Below, one piece after another: positions 34,515 through 41,882 of a DNA stretch of 64,000 nt. The position numbers and the translations under genes are program-made. How positions within the stretch are numbered: position 1 is the first letter of the stretch; every line of letters begins with the position of its first letter. Origin of the DNA: Catenuloplanes niger (lineage in GTDB: Bacteria > Actinomycetota > Actinomycetes > Mycobacteriales > Micromonosporaceae); the NCBI RefSeq assembly GCF_031458255.1, contig NZ_JAVDYC010000001.1, positions 1,116,001-1,180,000 of the forward strand, read 5' to 3'. The notes beneath the pieces are model-generated. The model had not been told where the DNA came from. It saw only the letters and a program-made list of their open reading frames with translations, and made no database searches.

Positions 34515-35725
34515 CCGTGCGCCCGTACCGGCTCTCCATCCGCACCCGGCTGACGCTCGCCTACGCGGCCGTCTCCGCGATCACCGGCGGTGTCCTGCTG
34601 TCCGTGGTCCACCTTCTCGCCCGGCGCTCGCTGTTCTCCGCCGACGCGGACCTGGTCTCGACGGTCGGCGCGATCGCCGCGACGCCGGCCGTCGCGCCGT
34701 CCGCCACCCGCGTGTCGGACCTCCCGCCGCCGGACACCGCCGGCCAGGTGGACGTGGCCTGGGCACCGCACGTCTACGAGGCCATCGACCGTGCCCGCGA
34801 GGAGGCACTACGGTCGATCCTGCTGCAGTCCGGCATCGTCTTCGCCATCAGCGTGGTCGTCGCGCTGCTGCTGTGCTGGATCGTCGCGAGCCGCGCCCTG
34901 CGCCCGTTGCGGACCATCACCGAGGTCGCCGACCGGCTGTCGCACGAGACGCTCGAGGAGCGCATCACGGCGTCCGGCCCGCGCGATGAACTGTCCACGC
35001 TGGCCGAGACGTTCAACACGATGCTCGACCGACTCGGCGCGGCCTTCCAGGCCCAGCAACTCTTCGCCGCGAATGCCTCACACGAGCTGCGGACGCCCCT
35101 GACCATCATCCAGGCCGCCGCGGAACGCGCGCTGTCCCGGCCGCATCGCTCCGAGGACGAGTACCGCGCGACCCTGACCACCGTCGTCTCCGCCGCGCAC
35201 CGCAGCGAACGCCTGCTCTCCAGCCTGCTGACGCTCGCCCGCCTCCGGCAGCCTCCCGCTCCCCGCCGCCTCGACCTGGCCGACACCGCCGCCGAGCTCA
35301 TCCGCGCGGCGGGCCTCCCCGTGATCCACGCGGAGCTCGCCCCGGCCACCACGACCGCCGACCCGGTCCTGATCGGCCTGGCCGTCCGCAACCTGGTGGA
35401 GAACGCGGTCCGGCACAACATCCCCGGCGGCACCGTCTGGCTCTCCACCCGCACCGTCGGCGGTGCCGCCGTCCTCGAGATCGCCAACACCGGACCGGTC
35501 GTTCCCGCCGACATCATTCCCACGCTCCGGCAGGCGTTTCAGCGCGGCGGACGGCACACACGCGGCGCCGAGGGATCCGGCCTGGGGCTGGCCATCGTCG
35601 ACGCCGTCGTCAGCGCGCACGACGGCGCATGGTCCGCCGCTCCGCGTGCCGGCGGCGGCCTCGTCGTGGCAGTGCGTCTGCCCGGTTGCCCTGGCGCACC
35701 GGCCGACGACCCGCCGGCGCGATGA
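34511..35725 (+). CDS. Sensor histidine kinase
   Basis: 404 residues from GTG 34511. Two membrane helices (about 13-35 and 105-126) bound an extracytoplasmic loop of about 70 residues that would be the sensor. HAMP follows, then the HisKA helix with phospho-His191 (NASHELRTPLTII). The ATPase domain has the N box (RNLVENAVRHN) and G box (GSGLGLAIVDAV). It forms a two-component system with the upstream regulator. The small loop suggests membrane-level or cell-envelope sensing, perhaps of peptides handled by the neighbouring exporter. Confidence 0.94.
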   Translation: MTVRPYRLSIRTRLTLAYAAVSAITGGVLLSVVHLLARRSLFSADADLVSTVGAIAATPAVAPSATRVSDLPPPDTAGQVDVAWAPHVYEAIDRAREEALRSILLQSGIVFAISVVVALLLCWIVASRALRPLRTITEVADRLSHETLEERITASGPRDELSTLAETFNTMLDRLGAAFQAQQLFAANASHELRTPLTIIQAAAERALSRPHRSEDEYRATLTTVVSAAHRSERLLSSLLTLARLRQPPAPRRLDLADTAAELIRAAGLPVIHAELAPATTTADPVLIGLAVRNLVENAVRHNIPGGTVWLSTRTVGGAAVLEIANTGPVVPADIIPTLRQAFQRGGRHTRGAEGSGLGLAIVDAVVSAHDGAWSAAPRAGGGLVVAVRLPGCPGAPADDPPAR

Positions 35726-35816
35726 CGGTCGGCCACGGCTGTTCCAGGCCGTCGCGCCCCCGCCCGGCACGTGTCGCCTGTGTCGCCGCGGCCTGAGTAC
35801 ATGAACCGGGTGGCCC

Positions 35817-36338
35817 TCATAGGCCCAGGTAGATGCGGCGCACCTGGGGGTCGCGGCGTAGCTGGCCGGAGGTGCCGGTCATCGCCGCCTCGCCGTTGTC
35901 GACCACCAGGCATCGGTTGGTGACTTCGAAGGTGAGTTTGGCGTTCTGCTCGACGAGCAGGATGCCGAGCCCTTCGGTGCGCAGCCGCTGCAGGACCGCG
36001 ACGATGTCCTCGACCAGCTTCGGCGACAGGCCCATCGACGGTTCGTCGAGCAGCAACAGCCGGGGGCGGGACATCAGCGCGCGGCCGATGGCCAGCATCT
36101 GTTGCTGGCCGCCGGAGAGCGCCCCGGCCAGCCGGGACCGCATGTCGGCGAGCACCGGGAACAGCGCGTAGACCTCGTCCAGGGTGGTCCGGGTTTCGGC
36201 GTTCCACCTGCGGGCGTACGCGCCGAGCAGCAGGTTCTTCTCCACCGGCAGTCCGGGGAAGACGTGCCTGCCCTCCGGCACGTAGCCGATGCCGTGCCGG
36301 ACCATGTCGCGGGCGCCCACCCGGCTCAGGTCATCGTT
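35817..36338 (-). pseudogene. livF: 5'-truncated livF (branched-chain amino acid ABC ATPase)
   Basis: The last 173 residues match LivF: GIGYVPEGRHVFPGLPVEKN, signature LSGGQQQMLAIGRALMSRPR, Walker B LLLLDEPSMGLSP and the switch in ILLVEQNAKL. The N-terminal 60-70 residues with Walker A are absent. Homology stops near 36338, 20 bp from the DUF1906 stop, so the upstream part of the frame belongs to the neighbouring gene in a shadow frame. No other liv genes are in the window. It cannot bind ATP properly and is a remnant left by a rearrangement. Confidence 0.85.
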
Positions 36339-36357
36339 TCTCAGCCGATGCGCGAGG

Positions 36358-36939
36358 TCACCACTGTCCGTAGTCCGACGCGTGGGCCGTGTCGAGGTCC
36401 ACCGCGTTGCCGTCCATGGTGACCCCGTCCTTGTCCTGGGCCAGCTGGCACCGCTGGTCGTACTGGCCATTCGACCAGGCGTACGTCTGCCACGCCCATG
36501 CCACGAGCTTGTGGTCGAGCAGGTATTTCACCACGTCGTACGAGCCGTACACGCCGGTGCGTTCGTGACCGATGACGCCGGCGACGCCGGTGAAGTAGTC
36601 GGACACGCTCTCACCGGACGTCTCCGTGTCGACGCTGAAATAGATCGGCCGGTTGGCCGGCCCACCGACCTCGAGGTGTTGCGCGGCCGCGACCTTCGCG
36701 TCTTCCACGCCGGCGGCATGACCTTCCAGGGCGCGGTTGCCGTACCACTCGAAGTTGCTGACGATGTGGATACCGCCGCTGTGGTACTCCTGCACCTCGG
36801 CCTTGGTGAGCAGCTTCCAGGCGGTGTCCGGATTGCTCGGTGCGAGGTACCGGATGACGAAGGACTTGCCGTTCTTCTTCAGCGTGTCGACGCTCGGTCG
36901 TGCTCCGGAGAAGTCGACACCATTGGCTACCACTGTCAT
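36358..36939 (-). CDS. DUF1906 glycoside-hydrolase-like protein (Rv2525c-like domain)
   Basis: 193 residues from ATG 36939. GVDFSGARPSVDTLKKNGKS, FVIRYLAPSNPDTAWKLLTK, GIHIVSNFEWYGNRALEGHA, PIYFSVDTETSGES and the AWQTYAWSNGQYD end follow the DUF1906 (GH25-like TIM barrel) pattern. Asp and Glu at barrel positions are kept. No signal peptide or wall-binding domain is present, unlike secreted family members. It is the last gene of the borosin-type operon, 1 bp after the oxygenase stop. Its part in the pathway is unknown; action on a glycosylated or peptidoglycan-like substrate is only a guess. Confidence 0.8.
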   Translation of the reverse strand: MTVVANGVDFSGARPSVDTLKKNGKSFVIRYLAPSNPDTAWKLLTKAEVQEYHSGGIHIVSNFEWYGNRALEGHAAGVEDAKVAAAQHLEVGGPANRPIYFSVDTETSGESVSDYFTGVAGVIGHERTGVYGSYDVVKYLLDHKLVAWAWQTYAWSNGQYDQRCQLAQDKDGVTMDGNAVDLDTAHASDYGQW

Positions 36940-36940
36940 G

Positions 36941-37636
36941 TCAGCCTCCGCTTGAGGAGAGAGAGGTGAGCGTCTCGCTGCGCGCACGGCTGGGCAGGAA
37001 GTCGTGCAGCACCCCGGGCTGCTTCGGTGCGAATCGGAAGTCCATCCCGACCCGGGTGTGGCCGCTGTCGTTGGCGACGCTGCCGTGCATCAGAAAGGTG
37101 CCGTCGAACAGCAGGATCTCGCCGTACCGCACGGGTACCGGCGCGTAGTCGTGGGTGCCGTAGTCGCTCTCCACCCACAGCGTGTTGGTGCCCCAGGCGT
37201 CGACGAACGGCAGCCACGCGTTGATCTGGTCGGTACGGTGCAGCACCTGGTGGTCGGTGTGCCACGCGCTGGCGCTCGGCCCACCGGCGAGGTGCACCCG
37301 TAACTGAGGATTGCGGGAGAAGGCCAGCCCGCAGCCGAAGATCGGTGCGACGACCTCACGCATCAACGCGGTGTACACCGTCCCGAAGCCCAGATCCGCC
37401 AGGCGGTCGCGCAGCTGGGTGCGCAGCGCGACGTTGTCCTGATAGGTCGGGCGACCGGCGCCGTCGTCGTACAGGCCGGGTTTGTCGTGCAGACGGCCGA
37501 GGTCGTCGACCTCGAACGCCCGGGCCGCCAGCGCGGCGAAGGGATAGCGGCCGGTGTCGTAGCGCACCAGGCGCGCATCGCGCATCGCACCGCGGGCGTC
37601 CGGCACCGGGCTCAGCGGTAGCAGCGTTCTCACCAT
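36941..37636 (-). CDS. StrG/PhyH-like Fe(II)/2-oxoglutarate-dependent oxygenase
   Basis: 231 residues from ATG 37636. The iron triad is seen as His126 and Asp128 (SAWHTDHQ) and His184 (FLMHGSVAND), with Arg195 or Arg201 (HTRVGMDFRF) placed to bind 2-oxoglutarate. The pattern WLPFVDAWGTNTLWVESDYG recalls the StrG group of antibiotic-cluster oxygenases within the PhyH-like superfamily. It lies 5 bp after the Val-Asp repeat gene and 1 bp before the DUF1906 gene, clearly one operon. Hydroxylation of side chains in the neighbouring repeat protein is a reasonable, untested role. Confidence 0.8.
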   Translation of the reverse strand: MVRTLLPLSPVPDARGAMRDARLVRYDTGRYPFAALAARAFEVDDLGRLHDKPGLYDDGAGRPTYQDNVALRTQLRDRLADLGFGTVYTALMREVVAPIFGCGLAFSRNPQLRVHLAGGPSASAWHTDHQVLHRTDQINAWLPFVDAWGTNTLWVESDYGTHDYAPVPVRYGEILLFDGTFLMHGSVANDSGHTRVGMDFRFAPKQPGVLHDFLPSRARSETLTSLSSSGG

Positions 37637-37641
37637 CGGGG

Positions 37642-38436
37642 CTAGCCGTGCGTCTGCCGCAGGGCGCTGAGGATCACCGCTGCGGCGGTCTTCACCGGCA
37701 ACGTGCGGCCCTGATACTGGTACGTGGAGACGAAGGTGTAGATCGACGAGACGGGCGTCATCGCGGCCAGCTGGTTGACCAGAGCGGTCTTGTCCGCCTC
37801 GGTCCAGCGCCAGGCCGCCGCCTGGGTGTCGGAGGTCTGGTCGGGCGTGGACATCATCATCGCCAGGATCAGCTCCTGGTCGCCGACGGCCGGCGACTCG
37901 CTCTGCACGAATGAGCCGAACGTCTGCCACCGTTCCTGCGCCGGCACCGCATCGGTGAGCATGTAGTTGAGGATGATGACGAGGCCCTGGGTGGTCTGCG
38001 GGTCGGTGTTGGGCGCGTCGGTGTCACCCTGGCCCTCTGCCCACGCCATCAGCTTCTTGACGAAGTACGAGCCGACCGCACCGCCGAGATACTTCAGCAG
38101 CGACGCCTTGATCGGGTTCGCCTGTACCCAGGTGTTGAGGCTGCTGACGATCCGGGTGAAGTTGCCCGGCTGCGCCGGGACGTCGGTGTCGATGTCCACG
38201 TCGACGTCCACGTCCACGTCCACGTCGACCTCCACGTCGACGTCGATGTCCACGTCGATGTCCACGTCCACGACCGCGATCGCGTCGACGTCGATGTCCA
38301 CATCGATGTCCACGTCGACATCCACGTCGACATCGACATCGACGTCCACGTCGACGTCCACGTCGACATCCACGTCGACGTTGATCGGATCCATCTGAGT
38401 GCCGTCGGGTACGGCGGGCAGCACGGGTTGCGACAT
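37642..38436 (-). CDS. Val-Asp dipeptide-repeat protein, candidate borosin-type precursor
   Basis: 264 residues from ATG 38436, no family recognised. Residues 1-19 are a short proline-containing head. Residues 20-86 alternate hydrophobic (mostly Val, some Ile) and acidic residues with only a four-residue break (AIAV, 52-55) and single changes E69 and T84: 30 Asp plus 1 Glu in 67 residues. Residues 90-264 look like a helical globular domain (FTRIVSSLNTWVQANPIKAS, LVIILNYMLTDAV, DQELILAMMMSTPDQ). No signal peptide. It lies between the borosin-type methyltransferase (76 bp upstream) and the oxygenase (5 bp downstream), hence the precursor proposal. Such a strand would be strongly amphipathic and metal-binding. 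Confidence 0.75.
   Translation of the reverse strand: MSQPVLPAVPDGTQMDPINVDVDVDVDVDVDVDVDVDVDVDVDIDVDIDVDAIAVVDVDIDVDIDVDVEVDVDVDVDVDVDIDTDVPAQPGNFTRIVSSLNTWVQANPIKASLLKYLGGAVGSYFVKKLMAWAEGQGDTDAPNTDPQTTQGLVIILNYMLTDAVPAQERWQTFGSFVQSESPAVGDQELILAMMMSTPDQTSDTQAAAWRWTEADKTALVNQLAAMTPVSSIYTFVSTYQYQGRTLPVKTAAAVILSALRQTHG
38179..38379 (-). repeat. Hexanucleotide-type coding repeat (GT[CG]GA[CT])n
   Basis: 201 bp of imperfect 6-bp units encoding Val-Asp and Ile-Asp pairs. Codons are not uniform (GTC/GTG/ATC with GAC/GAT), so the array is not a fresh slippage product and the amino-acid pattern seems selected. The opposite strand is also open and would read Ser-Thr, but that frame has no operon context. 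The array is a likely source of length variation. Confidence 0.9.
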
Positions 38437-38512
38437 GGTGTGGTCTCGTTTCAGCAGTCGGCTCTGGTGGGTGGCATTCCGGCGCCGGTGATGGCCGGCG
38501 CCGGTGCGCCCG

Positions 38513-40984
38513 TCAGCTGTCGTGGACGACGGAGCGCAGGTGCGGCAGCCGCTCGGCGACGCCGCGCAGAAGCTGGTGGGTGGCGGTGACCTTCAGCCAC
38601 TCGGAGTAGAGCTGCAGGCCGCCGTGGGGGCGCCACGGCTCGGCGACGGCGCGCAACGACGCGACGGCCCAGCCCGGCAGCGACCACGCGGGCAGCGACC
38701 CGGCCCCGACGTGCCACACCGTGGGCTCGTCACCACCGGTCCCGCCGGCTCCTCCCGCGGTGATGCCCTGGATGCGGATCTCGCCGGCGAGCGTGCCGTA
38801 CAGCGAGGGCGCCCCGGTCAGCGGATCGACGAACAGGCGTACCGAGCCCGAGTCCCAGGTCAGCTCCCGGTTGTGGAACACGGCCTCGTGCTCACCGTCG
38901 AGGCAGGATCCGCCGACGAGCACCCGGCCCGGCGCGGCCGTGACGGTCAGAGTCGCGACGCGGCCGCCGCCGCGGACGTGGTAGACGCCGGCGTAGGGCG
39001 CGATGTAACCGGGATCCTCGTCTCCCTGCACCGGGCCGAGGCCGTCGATCGTGCCGGTCAGGCGCCGGCTCTGCCCCGTCGGCGCCTGCACCCGCACGGA
39101 GCCGCCGGCCCAGCGCAGGGCGCCGTCCGCCGGGAGAGCCCCGGCGATCCGCTCGCCGGCCACGCCGAGCACCGGCCTGCCGTCGGAACCGACACCGATC
39201 TCCACGGGTACGGCCGGGCCGGTGCCGGAACGCACGAGGTAGCGGCCGGTCCACCCGGCCAGTGCGGGGCCGGCCGCCGTCGGCTCCGCGGCGTCGAGTT
39301 CCCGTGCCGGCCCGTCCGCGCCGGTCCGCCAGGTGCCCGTCACCCGGCGCACCCGATCGGCGCAGCCGAACGTCAGCGAGGCGAACCCCACCCCGCCGGG
39401 CCCGTCCCACCGCAGCCGGCCGTCGACGAACGTGACGTCACGCAGCCGAACGCCGTCGAGAAACACCACGCTGGCGCCGTTCGCGCGGGCGCTGCCGACG
39501 ACGGTCAGCACCGCCCGGCTCGCCTCGTCGAGGTATACACCGCTCCACGGTTGCAGCGAGTCGCTCAGCACGTCGTCGATCGCCGTACCCAGGCTCGGCC
39601 AGCGGACCCGGTAGCCGAGGCCGTCGGCGAAAGCGAGCAGTGGCCGGCGGCTGCGTTCCCGTCCGCAGCGGGTGATGGCGTCGGCCAGCTGTCGCGCGGT
39701 GTGCACCCGGCGCAGCGCGCCACGGACCAGGCGCTCGTTCGGCGCGTCCGACACGACGGCGCCCTTCGCCGCGAGCTGCGCGGCGCCCTCCCGGCGGGTC
39801 AGCAGCAGCCTCCGCTCCCGGTCGCTGAGGCCCGGGAACGACTCCGGGGACAGGGCACCGGCCGGATCGGTACGGTAGCGGCGCTGCAGTTCGATGTCGT
39901 CGGCGAGCTGGATCAGGAAGTCACAGGCCGCGGTCGGATGCTGGTACTGATAGTCCTCGGGCACTTCGAAACCGGCGAATTCCCGCACCGCACGGCTCTC
40001 CCGCGGCCCGTGCTGGTCGATCTCCCGCAGCGGCCGGGGCGGCAGTGGCGTGTCACCCGGCCGGGCGAGCCCGAGCCGCACCGCCATCTCCATGTCGGTC
40101 GCGATGCCGTCCTTGGGCGGCAGATACAGCGACGAGATGCCGGTGACCGTCCGGTGCACCCGCGGGTCGGTGAGTTCGCTGAGCCGGTGCACCGCGATCG
40201 TCGGCTCCATCGTCGGATAGCGGGCGGCGATGTAGTGGGTGACCTCGTAGTCCTCGCCGTACGCACGTTGCAGGTATTCGACCAGGACCCCGAGGTTGCG
40301 GTTGTGGAAGCCCTTGCGGCGATAACCCATGTCCCCGATCAGGCCGACCTGCCAGAGGACGACGTGCATGCTGGTGTCCAGGCGGCGTCCGCGGATGAGC
40401 ATGTCGGTCGCCTCGTAGGTCTGCAGACCGGGCTGCGCCGGGTCGACGCCGAGATCGGCGCAGAGGCAGTCGAGCGCCGAGATCCCGGCCCGCATGACCG
40501 CACGGTGCCCTTCCTGCCGCGCGATCTTCATCGCCCGGTGGGTGGAGAGCACGAAGACACCCGGGTGGCCGTAGAAGACCGCCACCACCCGCTGCCCGGC
40601 CCGCACGTAGTGCAGGATCGCCTCGGTCATCTGCACGTACGTGTGGTAGCGCGGCTTGCTGTCCTCGTAGAGGACGTAGAGGTCGAACGCGTCGGGCCGC
40701 AGCCGGCGCAGCCACACCGCAGTCGGCACGTCCGCGACACAGAAGAAGACCCGGTCGGCGGCGCGCAACTCGGCCTCGGCGTCGCGGGTGAAGCCCAGGC
40801 TGGCGATGCCGGATCCGAGAATCAGCAGCGAACCCGGTCCGGCGGACGACGGGCTCGGCCCACCGTCATCGCGACGCAGGGCCGCCTCAGTGATCTCCTT
40901 GGCGAGGTCGCTCCACCGGGCCGCCGCCACCGCGGCGGATGGATAGTCCTCGGTGCACGGCGCCCGCCCATCGACCTCGATCAT
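38513..40984 (-). CDS. Borosin-type peptide backbone alpha-N-methyltransferase fused to BBD-like and beta-repeat domains
   Basis: 823 residues from ATG 40984 (GGGGGT upstream). Residues 52-285 are a tetrapyrrole-methylase fold of the borosin (OphMA/SonM) kind: LLILGSGIASLGF, YEDSKPRYHTYVQM, AVFYGHPGVFVLSTHRAMKI, MRAGISALDCLCADLGVDPA, and HVVLWQVGLIGD. Tyr106, Arg112 and Tyr116 align with OphMA Tyr66, Arg72 and Tyr76 as I recall them. Residues 345-408 (ACDFLIQLADDIELQRRYRT, SFPGLSDRERRLLLTRREG) resemble the helical borosin-binding/LigA-like domain. Three beta-rich repeats follow (about 478-552, 577-647, 661-735), each opening with a W/Y-x-G-x-Y step. No short hydrophobic core is seen at the C-terminus, so a trans substrate is likely. 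Confidence 0.88.
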   Translation of the reverse strand: MIEVDGRAPCTEDYPSAAVAAARWSDLAKEITEAALRRDDGGPSPSSAGPGSLLILGSGIASLGFTRDAEAELRAADRVFFCVADVPTAVWLRRLRPDAFDLYVLYEDSKPRYHTYVQMTEAILHYVRAGQRVVAVFYGHPGVFVLSTHRAMKIARQEGHRAVMRAGISALDCLCADLGVDPAQPGLQTYEATDMLIRGRRLDTSMHVVLWQVGLIGDMGYRRKGFHNRNLGVLVEYLQRAYGEDYEVTHYIAARYPTMEPTIAVHRLSELTDPRVHRTVTGISSLYLPPKDGIATDMEMAVRLGLARPGDTPLPPRPLREIDQHGPRESRAVREFAGFEVPEDYQYQHPTAACDFLIQLADDIELQRRYRTDPAGALSPESFPGLSDRERRLLLTRREGAAQLAAKGAVVSDAPNERLVRGALRRVHTARQLADAITRCGRERSRRPLLAFADGLGYRVRWPSLGTAIDDVLSDSLQPWSGVYLDEASRAVLTVVGSARANGASVVFLDGVRLRDVTFVDGRLRWDGPGGVGFASLTFGCADRVRRVTGTWRTGADGPARELDAAEPTAAGPALAGWTGRYLVRSGTGPAVPVEIGVGSDGRPVLGVAGERIAGALPADGALRWAGGSVRVQAPTGQSRRLTGTIDGLGPVQGDEDPGYIAPYAGVYHVRGGGRVATLTVTAAPGRVLVGGSCLDGEHEAVFHNRELTWDSGSVRLFVDPLTGAPSLYGTLAGEIRIQGITAGGAGGTGGDEPTVWHVGAGSLPAWSLPGWAVASLRAVAEPWRPHGGLQLYSEWLKVTATHQLLRGVAERLPHLRSVVHDS

Positions 40985-41800
40985 CGAGCGACCCCCACTT
41001 TCATTGCCGAGTGTTAGCGCTACGCTACCGCCCGCTATGTCAGATATCTGCTCTTTGCCGGAGGCCGGCCGAAGCGGGCGAGGGCGGCGAGCCAGGCCGC
41101 GAGCAGCGGCGGCTTCCTCCGCGCCGTCGTGCAGGCCGGTCCGGGTGACGGCGCACCGCAACAGTCGCGCGCCGGGCGGCGCGGCCCCACCGACGGTCGG
41201 CGCCACCGTCCGCGCCGAAGAGGCCGCGACGAGCGCGGACGCACGAGGTTGCAGTCGGCGACTGCGGAGGTGGGCACGACCCGGGACCCGCGCGCCGGCC
41301 ATCGGCCGCCCACGAGAAATCACCGTACGTACTGTCGGGTGCTCACGGCCGTACCGCGGAGATGTGGGTTGTTGTCGCCGGGACGGCATCATCTCTCATC
41401 CCTGCACTCGCGGTAGCAGCGCGCCCCCACATCCCCGCCGCACCGGTCACCCACGGGAACACGGCGGACCGCTGGACGCGCTTGCCGCCGTTCCCGGTCC
41501 GCGTGACCCGCGCGGGGTGCGTGTCAGGTGCAGCATGCCGGGTAGCGGGCCGCTACGTTCGCCGCGGCGCCCGCCGGCCCGTGGCCGCCGCGGCGCGGGC
41601 CGGCCTTGGTGCTGTGGCGCGTGACCGCGTCGGGCGGTGGTCACGCGGGAGCCGAGCTGACGACTCGCGCGCCGCAGAACGGCGCCGGTGGGCGGTGGAA
41701 CTCCGGCTTCGGTCCGTTGCCGCGGTGACCGGGTTGGCGGCCGCGGCCGGGTCATTTCCGCCGGATCGGCGCGTACGGCATTCCGGAAGTTTTCCGGGAG
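40985..41800. other. Non-coding divergent region with TAGCGCTA palindrome
   Basis: About 815 bp upstream of the methyltransferase operon and the xylanase. Frames crossing it look non-coding (arginine-rich shadow type). GTGTTAGCGCTAC at 41011-41023 contains the palindrome TAGCGCTA (41015-41022), 30 bp upstream of the methyltransferase ATG, a LacI-like operator form. The promoter of that operon should lie here. Confidence 0.45.
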
Positions 41801-41830
41801 TTGACATCCCGACGTACCGGTATCGATACT
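41801..41830 (+). promoter_or_regulatory. Sigma-70-like promoter with overlapping palindrome, xylanase gene
   Basis: TTGACA at 41801 and GATACT at 41825 are 18 bp apart. The palindrome GTATCGATAC (41820-41829) overlaps the -10, so a repressor bound there would block transcription. It lies 53 bp upstream of the xylanase start. Role inferred. Confidence 0.65.
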
Positions 41831-41882
41831 TTGCGACGGTGAAACATATCGACGCATGACGATCGATTTGGAGGGAGTCCCC

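Noticed and set aside
38179-38379. Repeat array read as CRISPR or minisatellite
   Set aside because: Units are 6 bp without unique spacers and lie inside a coding frame.
37967-38398. Plus-strand Ser-Thr repeat frame
   Set aside because: A by-product of the 6-bp periodicity; it has no operon context or family, while the minus-strand frame continues into a globular domain and lies in a tight operon.
41362-41859. 165-residue plus-strand frame upstream of xylanase
   Set aside because: Arg/Ala-rich, no family, and it covers the xylanase promoter.
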